From: an uncultured Bacteroides sp.
Lineage (GTDB): Bacteria > Bacteroidota > Bacteroidia > Bacteroidales > Bacteroidaceae
Assembly: GCA_949289295.1 (NCBI GenBank)
Contig: CASENM010000041.1
Span: 96,556-160,555, forward strand
Length of the DNA: 64,000 nt
Reading direction: 5' to 3'
Position numbers and translations under genes: made by a program. The notes beneath the pieces are model-generated. The model searched no databases, was not told where the DNA came from, and worked only from the letters and a program-made list of their open reading frames with translations. Positions 27,882-37,192 of the stretch are shown here, piece after piece; the stretch's first letter is position 1; every line of letters begins with the position of its first letter.

Positions 27882-29042
27882 ATGAAAGTAAATGCATTTC
27901 AAGCGTTTACAGCCCTTGCCGTATGCATGGGGCTGCTAAACTCGTGTGACGAGAAGAAAGGCTCTTCAGTGTTCCGGACTGCCTCCACACCGATTACCAC
28001 CCTTCAGCCGACAACCATCGATGTTCCCCAGTCGTATGTGGCCGATGTGCAGGCCATCCAGTTTGTGGAAGTCAAGCCGAAAGTGGAAGGTTTCGTTGAG
28101 CAGATATTGGTAGACGAAGGCCAGAAAGTTTCCAAAGGACAGCCGCTGTTCCGCCTGAGCTCGGAAGAATATGCCGAGCAGGTGAAAGAGGCGCAGGCCA
28201 ATTTCAAGCAGGCGGAAGCAGGTTATCAGATGGCCGAATATGAATCGGAGCGCATCAAGCGGATGGTGGAAAAGAATATCATCGCGAAAATCCGTCTGGA
28301 CCAGGCTAATACGGAAAAGGAGGTGGCCCGGATGAAAGTGGAGCAAGCTAAAGCCCAGCTGCAGCGGGCGCAGACCAACTATTCCTATACCACCGTGACA
28401 TCGCCCTTTGAAGGATACGTAGACCGCATCCCCTACAAGGTGGGAAGTCTGGTCACGCCGGCCAGTCTGCTGACTACCGTCAGCGACGTGTCGGAAGTGT
28501 TCGCCTACTACCGCGTGAACGAGAGCGAATATCTGAAATATAAACGTGCGCAGATACAGGGCGAGCAACAGCCGGAAATGAACGACATCGAACTGCTCCT
28601 GTCCGACGGAAGCGTGTACCGCTACAAAGGAAAGGTGGAGACGGTGGAGGGAGACTTCGAGCGCGGCACAGGCTCCATCGCCTTCCGTGTCCGCTTCCCG
28701 AATCCGGAAGGCCTGCTCAAACACGGCGTAACGGGAAAAATCCGTATGCTCACGCGCATGGACAACGTCTATCTGGTGCCGCAGAAGTCTACGTTCGAAA
28801 TACAGGATTTCACCTACGTATATGTGGTGGACGGAAAAGGCGTGGCCAAGGTGCGCAGTTTCCAGCCGCTGGAACGCTACCACCAGTTCTACGTGACCCA
28901 GGATTTCGAGCCGGGCACAACCATCGTCTACGAAGGCATACAGAGCATCAAGGACGGTTCCAGCGTGGAGCCTGACACGGTAGACTTCCGCCAGATTCTG
29001 AAGGAAGCCTATTCACAGACAGATACGACTTTAATCAAATAA
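27882..29042 (+). CDS. RND efflux periplasmic adaptor subunit (membrane-fusion lipoprotein)
   Basis: 386 residues. The N-terminus ends in a lipobox (GLLNSCDEKKG), so the protein is predicted to be lipid-anchored. The family layout is clear: barrel-sandwich half (VEVKPKVEGFVEQILVDEGQKVSKGQPLF), a helical hairpin (residues about 95-160), the second half-motif (SYTTVTSPFEGYVDRIPYKVGSLV), then beta-barrel and membrane-proximal domains. It links the inner-membrane pump to the outer-membrane channel. Pump substrates (drugs, bile salts) cannot be read from sequence. It is 12 bp upstream of the permease gene. Confidence 0.95.
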   Translation: MKVNAFQAFTALAVCMGLLNSCDEKKGSSVFRTASTPITTLQPTTIDVPQSYVADVQAIQFVEVKPKVEGFVEQILVDEGQKVSKGQPLFRLSSEEYAEQVKEAQANFKQAEAGYQMAEYESERIKRMVEKNIIAKIRLDQANTEKEVARMKVEQAKAQLQRAQTNYSYTTVTSPFEGYVDRIPYKVGSLVTPASLLTTVSDVSEVFAYYRVNESEYLKYKRAQIQGEQQPEMNDIELLLSDGSVYRYKGKVETVEGDFERGTGSIAFRVRFPNPEGLLKHGVTGKIRMLTRMDNVYLVPQKSTFEIQDFTYVYVVDGKGVAKVRSFQPLERYHQFYVTQDFEPGTTIVYEGIQSIKDGSSVEPDTVDFRQILKEAYSQTDTTLIK

Positions 29043-29054
29043 GCCCTGAAAACT

Positions 29055-32000
29055 ATGTTTGAAACATTTATAAAACGCCCCATCTTATCCTGCGTGATTT
29101 CCGTGCTGATTGTCTGCCTGGGCATCATGTCGCTGACAAGTCTGCCCATCACGCAGTTCCCGGACATCGTGCCGCCTTCCGTCACCGTCACTGCCCGCTA
29201 TACGGGCGCAAGTGCCGATGTCATGTCGAAAACGGTAGCCACTCCTCTGGAGCGGGCCATCAACGGTGTGCCGGGAATGACGTATATGACCACAGTATGT
29301 ACGAACGACGGCATGTCGCTGACCACTGTCTATTTCAAGGTAGGGACCGACCCCGACGTGGCAGCCGTGAACGTGCAGAACCGCGTGACCACCGTGCTCG
29401 ACGAGCTTCCGGAAGAAGTGATCCGTGCCGGAGTGGTCACTGAAAAGGAAGTGAACAGTATGCTGATGTATCTGAACATATTCAGCACCGACAGTACGCA
29501 TACCGAAAAGTTTGTCTATAACTTTGCCGACATCAACATTCTCCGCGAGCTGAAACGCATCGACGGTGTGGGTCTGGTGGAAATCATGGGAAGCCGCGAC
29601 TATGCGATGCGCGTGTGGCTGAACCCTAACCGACTGGCTGCCTACAACATGTCGCCGCAGGACGTGACCGAAGCCATCCGCAGCCAGAACATCGAGGCGG
29701 CTCCGGGAAAGACCGGTATCAGTTCGGACAAGCTTCCGCAGCATCTGCAGTACGTGCTGCAATATACAGGAAAGTTCTCCACCCCCGAAGACTACGGGGA
29801 GATTGTGCTGAAGGCCATGTCCGACGGATCTCTGCTCCGGCTGAAAGACGTGGCGGAAATCGAGTTCGACTCGGAAGACTACAACATGATATCCATGACC
29901 GACGGCCGTCCGTCGGCCTCCATCATGATCAAGCAGCGTCCGGGTTCGAACGCGCGTGAGGTCATCCAGAACATCAAGGCCAAGATGGAAGAGGTGAAGG
30001 AAAGCAGTTTCGTGCCGGGAATGGACTACAACATTTCATACGACGTGTCCCGCTTCCTCGATGCCTCCATCTCCGCCGTATTGCGCACCCTGCTCGAAGC
30101 GTTCATCCTGGTGTTCATCGTGGTGTTCATCTTCCTGCAGGATTTCCGTTCCACGCTGATTCCGGCCATCGCCGTGCCGGTCTCTCTCATCGGTACCTTT
30201 TTCTTCATGGAAGCGCTGGGATTCTCCATCAACATGCTGACCTTGTTCGCGCTGGTCCTGTCTATCGGTATTGTGGTGGACAATGCCATCGTGGTGGTCG
30301 AGGCGGTCCATGTGAAGATACACGAACAGCGGCTCTCGCCCTATGAAGCCTCTGTTGCGGCCATCAAGGAAATCGGCGGGGCCATCATCGCCATCACACT
30401 GGTCATGTCGGCCGTATTTCTGCCTGTAGGTTTCATGGAAGGGACGGTCGGCATCTTCTACCGGCAGTTCTCGCTGACGCTGGCGGCGGCCATTGCCATT
30501 TCCGGCATCAATGCGCTGACACTCTCGCCGGCCCTCTGTGCGCTGATGCTGAAACCTCCCGGCCAGCTCCATAAGAAGGTAGGACTGCTGGGACGCGGAT
30601 TCCGGGCGTTCAACAAACGGTATGAAAAGTTTGAATCAGGTTACGGACGCGGACTGAAACGTTTTCTGGGACGCCGTTTCTTTACATACGCCACTCTGAT
30701 AGTGTTCTTCCTCGCCACATGGGGCATGAGCAGCATTCTGCCCACCGGCTTCATACCCAACGAAGACCAAAGCATGATCTACGTCAATGTCGACACGCCT
30801 CCGGGAGCGACCCTCGAACGGAGCGAGGCCGCACTGAGCAGCGTACAGGCCGCACTGCTGCCGTTCGACGAAGTGGAAAGCGTCTCTACACTGGCCGGCT
30901 ACAGCCTGATGACCGAAACGGAAGGGGCAAGCTTCGGTATGGGTATGATCAACCTGACCCCATGGAGCGAGCGCGACAAGAGTGCCGACGAACTTATGTC
31001 AACCTTCGCCGACCGTACATCGCACATCAAGGATGCGCAGATCCAGTTCTTCCTTCCGCCGTCCGTTCCGGGATTCGGCAACGCCAGCGGTTTTGAACTG
31101 CGTCTTCAGGACCGTACGGCCGGCTCGTTCCAGGACCTGGCAAGCGTGGCAGACAAACTCGTGGAGCGGCTGAATCAGGATCCCCGCCTCTCGGGCGTCT
31201 CGTCCGGATTCAATCCGAACTTCCCGATGTATCTGCTGAAAGTGGACCTGGCGAAAGCGGCCAAACTGGGTGTCAACCTGCAGGAATCGATGGAGACCTT
31301 ACAGTCATACATCGGCAGCTTCTACTCGTCCAACTTCATCCGCTTCGGCCAGATGTACAAGGTCATGCTCCAGGCATCTCCCGAATACCGCATGGACCCC
31401 GACGACATCTTCAGCCTTTTCGCCAAGAATAAGGAAGGAAACATGGTGCCGTATTCCAACTTCATGACCATGGAACGAATCTACGGCCCGAGCCAGATTA
31501 CACGATACAACATGTTTACTTCCGCGCTGATAACCGGCGACGCGGCAGAAGGCGTCAGTTCAGGCGAAGCGATTGCCGCCGTGGAAGAAATCGCACAAGA
31601 CATCCTGCCGCGCGGCTACCACATCGAATGGTCGGGCGTGACAAAGGAAGAGAAAGAATCAGGCGGACAGACGCTTGTCACTTTCGCCATCTGTCTGCTG
31701 TTCGTCTATCTGTTGCTGGCGGCACAATACGAAAGTCTGCTGCTTCCGTTCCCGGTCATCCTCTCGCTTCCGGCAGGAATGTTCGGGTCCTATTTCTTCC
31801 TGCAGCTGGCCGGTCTGGAAAACAACATCTATGCTCAGGTGGCTTTGGTGATGCTGATCGGTCTGCTGGGCAAGAACGCCATTCTGATTATCGAAATGGC
31901 CAACCAATACCGGCGCCGTGGAGCGGGCATTCTGGACTCCGCCCTGAAAGGAGCCACCAGCCGTCTGCGCCCCATCCTGATGACATCGTTCGCGTTCATC

Positions 32001-32216
32001 TGCGGACTGATTCCGCTGGTATTCGCCACAGGAGCCGGCGCGTTGGGCAACCGCTCAATCGGAACAGCGGCCGCCGGCGGTATGCTGGTCGGGACTCTGG
32101 TAGGAATCTTCCTGGTTCCGGGACTGTACATGCTGTTTGAGACACTTGAAACAAAAATGAAACGTAAAAAACATAATGATAGCAAGAAAAATGAAACGCA
32201 ACCTAATCTTGTATAG
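29055..32216 (+). CDS. RND efflux transporter permease (AcrB/HAE1 family)
   Basis: 1053 residues, full length. It begins MFETFIKRPILSCVISVLIV and has twelve membrane segments around two large periplasmic loops. Family motifs include FPDIVPPSVTVTARYTGASA, the TM4 segment LSIGIVVDNAIVVVEAVH with the proton-relay Asp, and AAAGGMLVGTLVGIFLVPGLY near the C-terminus. It exports hydrophobic compounds using the proton gradient. The TolC-like gene overlaps its 3' end. Confidence 0.97.
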   Translation: MFETFIKRPILSCVISVLIVCLGIMSLTSLPITQFPDIVPPSVTVTARYTGASADVMSKTVATPLERAINGVPGMTYMTTVCTNDGMSLTTVYFKVGTDPDVAAVNVQNRVTTVLDELPEEVIRAGVVTEKEVNSMLMYLNIFSTDSTHTEKFVYNFADINILRELKRIDGVGLVEIMGSRDYAMRVWLNPNRLAAYNMSPQDVTEAIRSQNIEAAPGKTGISSDKLPQHLQYVLQYTGKFSTPEDYGEIVLKAMSDGSLLRLKDVAEIEFDSEDYNMISMTDGRPSASIMIKQRPGSNAREVIQNIKAKMEEVKESSFVPGMDYNISYDVSRFLDASISAVLRTLLEAFILVFIVVFIFLQDFRSTLIPAIAVPVSLIGTFFFMEALGFSINMLTLFALVLSIGIVVDNAIVVVEAVHVKIHEQRLSPYEASVAAIKEIGGAIIAITLVMSAVFLPVGFMEGTVGIFYRQFSLTLAAAIAISGINALTLSPALCALMLKPPGQLHKKVGLLGRGFRAFNKRYEKFESGYGRGLKRFLGRRFFTYATLIVFFLATWGMSSILPTGFIPNEDQSMIYVNVDTPPGATLERSEAALSSVQAALLPFDEVESVSTLAGYSLMTETEGASFGMGMINLTPWSERDKSADELMSTFADRTSHIKDAQIQFFLPPSVPGFGNASGFELRLQDRTAGSFQDLASVADKLVERLNQDPRLSGVSSGFNPNFPMYLLKVDLAKAAKLGVNLQESMETLQSYIGSFYSSNFIRFGQMYKVMLQASPEYRMDPDDIFSLFAKNKEGNMVPYSNFMTMERIYGPSQITRYNMFTSALITGDAAEGVSSGEAIAAVEEIAQDILPRGYHIEWSGVTKEEKESGGQTLVTFAICLLFVYLLLAAQYESLLLPFPVILSLPAGMFGSYFFLQLAGLENNIYAQVALVMLIGLLGKNAILIIEMANQYRRRGAGILDSALKGATSRLRPILMTSFAFICGLIPLVFATGAGALGNRSIGTAAAGGMLVGTLVGIFLVPGLYMLFETLETKMKRKKHNDSKKNETQPNLV

Positions 32217-33687
32217 CCTGTCGGCCCTGACGGGCATCATGCTGTGGAGCTGTAAAGCTCCGCAGCTCGCGGCAGACGAGAAAATAATCCTGCCCGATAC
32301 TTATGCGGACGGCCATCTTCCTACAGATACCGCCACACTCGCCATGCTCTCATGGGAGAGTTTTTTCCCGGACACGATACTGCAAGGTTATATCCGTGAG
32401 GCCTTGAGCAACAACCATTCTTTCCGGCAGACTGTGGAACGCGTGCGCCAAGCACAAAGCCAGATGAAACAGGGGAGGCAGGCCATGTTCCCACAGCTTT
32501 CAGCCGGATTGAGCGCAGGCATCCAACGCTTCGGCGAATATACGATGGACGGGGTGGGAAACGCTACCACAAACACTCCCGACCTTGAGGCGGACAAACA
32601 TATACCGGATCCTTACAAGGACCTGAATCTGGGAATCCTCTTCCAATGGGAAGCGGATATCTGGGGAAAGCTGAACCACAAGAGGCAGGCGGCGGCCGCA
32701 CGCTGGATGGCTTCAGCCGAAGCGGCGCAATACGCCCGTACGCTGCTCATCGCGGAAGTGGCCTCACAATATTTCGAGCTGATCGGTCTCGACAAGCAAC
32801 AGGATATCCTGAAAGGGGCCATCGGAAACACGGAAGCCTCATACCGTCTGACCTACGAACTGAAACAAGAAGGTGAAGTGACACAACTTGCCGTAGACCA
32901 GTTTCAGTCGCGTCTGCTCAACCTGAAAGGCCTGTTGCTCGAAACGGAACAGCTGACAGAAGAAAAAGAACGCGCCCTCGCCACGCTGATGGGACGTTTG
33001 CCGTTTGAAGTGAAACGAATCGGATTTGAAGAGATGCGCAGACTGACATTCCCCGTACAGACCGGAATACCGGCCCAGCTGCTTGCGTACCGTCCCGATA
33101 TCCGTTCGGCAGAATGGGACCTGCTGGCCGCCAAAGCCGACCTGAAAGCTGCACGCAAGGCTTTCTTTCCTTCTCTGACCATCGGAGCAGAAGGAGGATT
33201 CAATGCATTCAACGTCAGCAAATGGTTCACCGCGCCTGCATCGCTGGTCTATAACCTTGCGGCCGGACTGTCCGCGCCTATCTTCAACCGGCACGAGCTG
33301 AAACTGCTTTGGAACATGGCAAAGGGTGACCAACGGATTGCACTGTCACGCTATCACGAAACGGCCTTGAAGGCTTATGAAGAAGTGTCCAATCTGGTCA
33401 CTGCCCACGAAAGGCTCACGCTGAGAAGCGAATTGAAAGAAGAAGAGAGCCAGACACACAACCGTTCCATTGAGAATGCGAAAGAACTTTTCCAGCTTAG
33501 TTTCGTAGGTTACCTGGAAGTGCTTTCGGCCGACGAACGCTATCTCGACTGTGAACTGGAACGTATCCGCCTGAACACTTCGAAATGCATCAACCAGGTA
33601 CATCTGTACCGGGCTTTGGGCGGAGGTATCTACAAAGCTGAAGGAGAAGAAGATGATGACGGTGATGAAGACGAGAAAGGAAAATGA
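32191..33687 (+). CDS. RND efflux outer-membrane channel lipoprotein (TolC/OprM, NodT type)
   Basis: 498 residues from the ATG at 32191 (an ATG at 32176 adds five residues). The N-terminus MKRNLILYSLSALTGIMLWSCKAP has a lipobox Cys. Two outer-membrane efflux repeats are visible (helical, e.g. SNNHSFRQTVERVRQAQSQ and YRPDIRSAEWDLLAAKADLKAA). The C-terminus is strongly acidic (EGEEDDDGDEDEKGK), which is unusual for the family. It overlaps the permease gene by 26 bp and ends at a terminator. Confidence 0.93.
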   Translation: MKRNLILYSLSALTGIMLWSCKAPQLAADEKIILPDTYADGHLPTDTATLAMLSWESFFPDTILQGYIREALSNNHSFRQTVERVRQAQSQMKQGRQAMFPQLSAGLSAGIQRFGEYTMDGVGNATTNTPDLEADKHIPDPYKDLNLGILFQWEADIWGKLNHKRQAAAARWMASAEAAQYARTLLIAEVASQYFELIGLDKQQDILKGAIGNTEASYRLTYELKQEGEVTQLAVDQFQSRLLNLKGLLLETEQLTEEKERALATLMGRLPFEVKRIGFEEMRRLTFPVQTGIPAQLLAYRPDIRSAEWDLLAAKADLKAARKAFFPSLTIGAEGGFNAFNVSKWFTAPASLVYNLAAGLSAPIFNRHELKLLWNMAKGDQRIALSRYHETALKAYEEVSNLVTAHERLTLRSELKEEESQTHNRSIENAKELFQLSFVGYLEVLSADERYLDCELERIRLNTSKCINQVHLYRALGGGIYKAEGEEDDDGDEDEKGK

Positions 33688-33716
33688 AAAAAGCCTCCGG
33701 AAAGGAGGCTTTTTTT
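33688..33716. terminator. bidirectional intrinsic terminator
   Basis: AAAAAGCCTCC-GGAAA-GGAGGCTTTTT. It serves the efflux operon on the plus strand and the tRNA cluster on the minus strand. Confidence 0.9.
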
Positions 33717-33717
33717 G

Positions 33718-33791
33718 TGACCGCGACAGGATTCAAACCTGTAACCGGCTGATCCGTAGTCAGCTACTCTATTCAGTTGAGCTACGCGGCC
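33718..33791 (-). tRNA. tRNA-Arg(ACG), copy 3 of the tandem cluster
   Basis: 74 nt without encoded CCA. Acceptor GGCCGCG/CGCGGTC pairs over 7 bp with one G-U. The anticodon loop CTACGGA gives anticodon ACG. T-arm ACAGG-TTTGAAT-CCTGT. Confidence 0.93.
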
Positions 33792-33815
33792 AAAACCATG
33801 AAATATAAGAATTTG

Positions 33816-33889
33816 TGACCACGACAGGATTCAAACCTGTAACCGGCTGATCCGTAGTCAGCTACTCTATTCAGTTGAGCTACGTGGCC
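33816..33889 (-). tRNA. tRNA-Arg(ACG), copy 2 of the tandem cluster
   Basis: 74 nt. Acceptor GGCCACG/CGTGGTC. The anticodon loop and the D- and T-arms are the same as in copy 3. It starts exactly 98 bp from each neighbour. Confidence 0.93.
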
Positions 33890-33913
33890 AATCATTCTTC
33901 CAAACCTTCCGAG

Positions 33914-33987
33914 TGATCGCGACAGGATTCAAACCTGTAACCTTCTGATCCGTAGTCAGATGCTCTATTCAGTTGAGCTACGCGACC
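33914..33987 (-). tRNA. tRNA-Arg(ACG), promoter-proximal copy 1
   Basis: 74 nt. Acceptor GGTCGCG/CGCGATC with compensatory change; the anticodon stem differs (ATCTGA/TCAGAA). Loop CTACGGA gives ACG. Confidence 0.93.
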
Positions 33988-34009
33988 GTCTCTTTTTGTT
34001 TGACGGGTG

Positions 34010-34041
34010 CAAAGGTATGCATTCCGTTTTTATTATGCAAA
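34010..34041 (-). promoter_or_regulatory. promoter of the tRNA-Arg cluster
   Basis: On the minus strand TTTG (34038-34041), 20 bp, then TACCTTTG (34010-34017), directly upstream of the first tRNA. Confidence 0.85.
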
Positions 34042-34068
34042 TTTTCCGGTAACTTTTTTCATTCTTTT

Positions 34069-36378
34069 TTAATCCATGAAGCGTCCCCCGAATATCTGCC
34101 AGCCCAATGAGATGCCGGCATTCCAGTTGTTATCCGGTGAACTGTAATAATTTACGTATGCGCTGATCGAACCGAAAGGAAGCTTGATCACCAGATCAAG
34201 CTCGCTCAAATATTCGAACCTCGTAAACACTTTTCCCAGATAAGCCTTGTGGTTTTCATCCTCAAGAATAGGGAAAATGGGGGCAAAGCCATACACTCCC
34301 AGACGGGCATGGAACACATTGTTGAAATGATAGATGGGAACCGCCCCCAGTCCCATGAACTGATTGGCCCGGAAAGCCTCGTTATAGGTTATCTTGCTGT
34401 GGGAGGTAGGGGTGAATTCACCCGCCTGCATCATCGTGGCCCGATAGTTATGGCTGAAATTACGCGAGGAATAATAAATGTTCAGATAGGTTCCCAGCGT
34501 AAAGTTCTTCTTGAAATTCCAGTATTTCTCCATTTCGTACGACAGCTGGAGCCACGACTGGATATACTTGTAGCTGCCGTTATAGGTGTCTTGCCCCATG
34601 CCGGGATAATACCGCTCCGTTCCGGTGTAAATATGTGCGGACAAGCGTTCCATCCGTCCTGACGTGGCAAACTGCTTGCTGTTGAGCGTATTTCCGTCCA
34701 TGGCTACAGACCCTCCGAAAATCCGGTAATTGCTCCTGTCGCGCTTGGCCGACGTGAAGTCAATGACATTGGTCTGGAAATATTGGTCTTCAAGCCCTGC
34801 ATAACCGATTCCGAATTCCGCCTTCATGCTGCTCAGAAAAGGGATGGAGACAAAAAGTTTCACGAACGACTCTTTCTGCTTGTTGAAAATCGGCGTATTG
34901 CCCCGGCTGAGCAGCTTTTCCTGCTTCAGATAATTAAACATGGACAAAGAGGACACCAGACGGAACGAAGTGGGCAGACGGGTCGGAAGGTCGATGCGGC
35001 CCGACAGCTGCAGATTGTTGTATATCTGTCCCAGCTGGCCGTCGATTGACAGCTCTTTCGAGAAGTTGTTCAGATTGTGGTAGGTAGCCCCGACATACAC
35101 CTGGTTCGCTCCATTGGAACCGACATTCCCGCCCACGCGCAGCGAAAGGTCGTCTTCCATTTTCACCTTGAGGTCAAGCGTATATTCCTTGTCATATATA
35201 TTATATATGGCATGAGGGATGATTTCAGAAATCATATTGTCCGACATCAGCCGGAAGTACGCACGGCGCAGTTCTTCCAGCGAGAAAGTGCCGTCATCGT
35301 CCGTATGGAATTCCCTCCGGATATACCGGCTCTGCTGGTCGGAAACGCCGTGAATCCGGATATTGCGGAAACGGAACTCCGGGAAAGACCTTCTGAACGC
35401 GATGCGCCTCCTTTCCAGGCGGCGGTAATCCATGCGGCGCGGAATCCGGTACTTGATGGAGTCCATCAGTCCGATGGCACGTTTATAGCCCGCGTCATGA
35501 AGCTCGTCATAGCGGTCGAAATCCATCAGGTTGACATCCTTGTATTTGAACGTCATCAGAATACCCATCGAATCGGGCAGCGTGTAGTCCGTCTTCTGCA
35601 TGACCATGTTTTCCAATTGGCTCATGATGTCACCCTCTTTCGGTTTCCCGGGATTCGAGCTGACCACACTGCCGATGATGATGTCCGGATGGAAGTCGTT
35701 CGTCATCACATTGACCGGGAAATTATTGTAGATGCCACCGTCGTAAGCCAGCACAGAATCAATCTCTATCGGCTTGAACATGGCCGGGAAGCTCATCGAG
35801 GCACGCACCGCATCGCCCAGATCACCTTTGCTGAAGATGATGGGACGCTTGTTGTACACATCGGAAGCCACGCACCGGAAAGGCACGAAAAGCCGGTCGA
35901 AGTTCCCGTCGCACACGGCCGTCGCCTCACCGAAAAGTTCCAGAAAGGCCAGATTCATCTGCAAAGGGTCGACCACACTTGAGGGCAGAAACTGCGTCTT
36001 CACCTTATGGAGCGGGTTGCGCAGCGAAACGCGTATGTTGATGAACTCAGGAGTGGGAGGGTTCTTCTTGAAATAGTAAATATATTTTTCTTCGATTCCT
36101 CCCGTATACCACCGCCTGAAGTCATCGGACTTGAGCAGTTTCTCCATGTCGTCGGGCGAGTATCCCATAGCATATAGCGAGCCCACGATGGCTCCCATAG
36201 ATGTGCCCGCTATATAGTCGATGGGGATGTTGTTTTCCTCCAACGCCCGGATGATGCCTATGTGGGTGATTCCCTTCGCACCTCCGCCGCTGAGCACAAG
36301 TCCCACCTTCTGCGCACGGAGCGGAGCAAAAGCCAGCCCCGGAAGCAGCCACATTAAAACTAATAATACTCTTCGCAT
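34069..36378 (-). CDS. patatin-like phospholipase with POTRA and outer-membrane beta-barrel
   Basis: 769 residues from the ATG at 36378, which places a signal peptide (MRRVLLVLMWLLPGLAFAPLRAQ) first; the longer frame to 36489 adds 37 residues ahead of it. The patatin domain (about 25-230) has the oxyanion loop SGGGAKG, the nucleophile elbow GTSMG and the dyad Asp in DGGIYNNFP. A POTRA-like segment (FRNIRIHGVSDQQ) follows near residue 330. The last 400 residues are a BamA/surface-antigen type barrel ending GWQIFGGRFMD. This is the PlpD-type (type Vd-like) architecture. Whether the lipase is released or stays anchored is unknown. Confidence 0.93.
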   Translation of the reverse strand: MRRVLLVLMWLLPGLAFAPLRAQKVGLVLSGGGAKGITHIGIIRALEENNIPIDYIAGTSMGAIVGSLYAMGYSPDDMEKLLKSDDFRRWYTGGIEEKYIYYFKKNPPTPEFINIRVSLRNPLHKVKTQFLPSSVVDPLQMNLAFLELFGEATAVCDGNFDRLFVPFRCVASDVYNKRPIIFSKGDLGDAVRASMSFPAMFKPIEIDSVLAYDGGIYNNFPVNVMTNDFHPDIIIGSVVSSNPGKPKEGDIMSQLENMVMQKTDYTLPDSMGILMTFKYKDVNLMDFDRYDELHDAGYKRAIGLMDSIKYRIPRRMDYRRLERRRIAFRRSFPEFRFRNIRIHGVSDQQSRYIRREFHTDDDGTFSLEELRRAYFRLMSDNMISEIIPHAIYNIYDKEYTLDLKVKMEDDLSLRVGGNVGSNGANQVYVGATYHNLNNFSKELSIDGQLGQIYNNLQLSGRIDLPTRLPTSFRLVSSLSMFNYLKQEKLLSRGNTPIFNKQKESFVKLFVSIPFLSSMKAEFGIGYAGLEDQYFQTNVIDFTSAKRDRSNYRIFGGSVAMDGNTLNSKQFATSGRMERLSAHIYTGTERYYPGMGQDTYNGSYKYIQSWLQLSYEMEKYWNFKKNFTLGTYLNIYYSSRNFSHNYRATMMQAGEFTPTSHSKITYNEAFRANQFMGLGAVPIYHFNNVFHARLGVYGFAPIFPILEDENHKAYLGKVFTRFEYLSELDLVIKLPFGSISAYVNYYSSPDNNWNAGISLGWQIFGGRFMD

Positions 36379-36409
36379 GCGATTGCTGTTCCTGATTTGA
36401 GAATGTATC

Positions 36410-36417
36410 CAAAGATA
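36410..36417 (-). promoter_or_regulatory. -7 element of the patatin/barrel gene
   Basis: TATCTTTG on the minus strand, 32 bp upstream of the start chosen, which also supports that start. Confidence 0.55.
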
Positions 36418-36540
36418 CACATAAAAACGTAAGCCGTGCATAATCGGTTCATTAATTTTTCCGGAAAGTGAGGCCGGAAAGATGTCCACAACCGATTTTT
36501 CGCATAAAATATGCTGAAAAACATAAAAAACGGGGATTTT

Positions 36541-36573
36541 TTGTACAACTTACCGGAATAAAGCGTATCTTTG
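36541..36573 (+). promoter_or_regulatory. promoter of the thioredoxin-like gene
   Basis: TTG at 36541 and TATCTTTG at 36566-36573, 22 bp apart. It leaves an unusually long leader of about 115 nt before the start codon, with no clear RNA family. Confidence 0.6.
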
Positions 36574-36697
36574 CACCAGACTTCCAAGGGAAACAAGACA
36601 TCCCCTGAGTGATTCTGCGGATGTTTGAGATAATGTTCCGGCCAGGAAGTTGCTGTGAAAGGGCAGTGCCGGATAGTATTAACTAAAATCAAATTAC

Positions 36698-37192
36698 ATG
36701 GTAAAAAGTGTAAAGTGGTTTTTTGTTGTATTAGTATTTAGTTCCTTGATTTCTCTGTCGTTCGACAGAAGAAAAACTATCACAGACGAATTGTCTCTCG
36801 GCATGAAGGCACCGGAGCTAGTTCTCTGTAACGAAACGAAACCGCTCGACCTGCAGACGGGGAAAGGCCGATATACCTTGGTCAGCTTCTGGGCGAGCTA
36901 TGATGCGGCGTCGCGCGCAAACAACGCAAGTCTGAGCCACACGGCCGGAAATGACGCACGCATAAGGATGGTTTCCATTTCTTTCGACCGCTACGAATCG
37001 GTGTACAAAGCTTCGGTCGGGCAAGACAAAGGCAATTCTGCACATTGCTACTGGGAAATGGACGGTGAAAACTCAGAGATTTATAAATCGTATGGCTTGA
37101 AGAAAGGATTTACAAATTATCTGCTGGACCATGACGGCGTAATCATCGCCAAAAACGTAACCTCCGATGAGCTTCAGGCTTTCCTGAAATAA
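36698..37192 (+). CDS. thioredoxin-like (TlpA/AhpC fold) protein lacking the CxxC motif
   Basis: 164 residues. An N-terminal hydrophobic segment (WFFVVLVFSSLISLSF) acts as signal or anchor. The fold is recognisable from LSLGMKAPELVL, YTLVSFWASYDAASRANN, RMVSISFDRYES and the cis-Pro region replaced by GFTNYLLDHDGVIIAKNV. At the position of WAxWCxPC the sequence is WASYDAAS, so both redox cysteines are missing. It therefore cannot be a thiol oxidoreductase of the usual type; a binding or scaffold role is possible. It is monocistronic. Confidence 0.85.
   Translation: MVKSVKWFFVVLVFSSLISLSFDRRKTITDELSLGMKAPELVLCNETKPLDLQTGKGRYTLVSFWASYDAASRANNASLSHTAGNDARIRMVSISFDRYESVYKASVGQDKGNSAHCYWEMDGENSEIYKSYGLKKGFTNYLLDHDGVIIAKNVTSDELQAFLK

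Noticed and set aside
33718-33987. Regular 98-bp repeat that resembles a CRISPR array
   Set aside because: The repeats are complete tRNA-Arg genes.
36574-36697. Possible riboswitch in the 115-nt leader of the thioredoxin-like gene
   Set aside because: I could not identify a known RNA motif or a convincing terminator/antiterminator pair.
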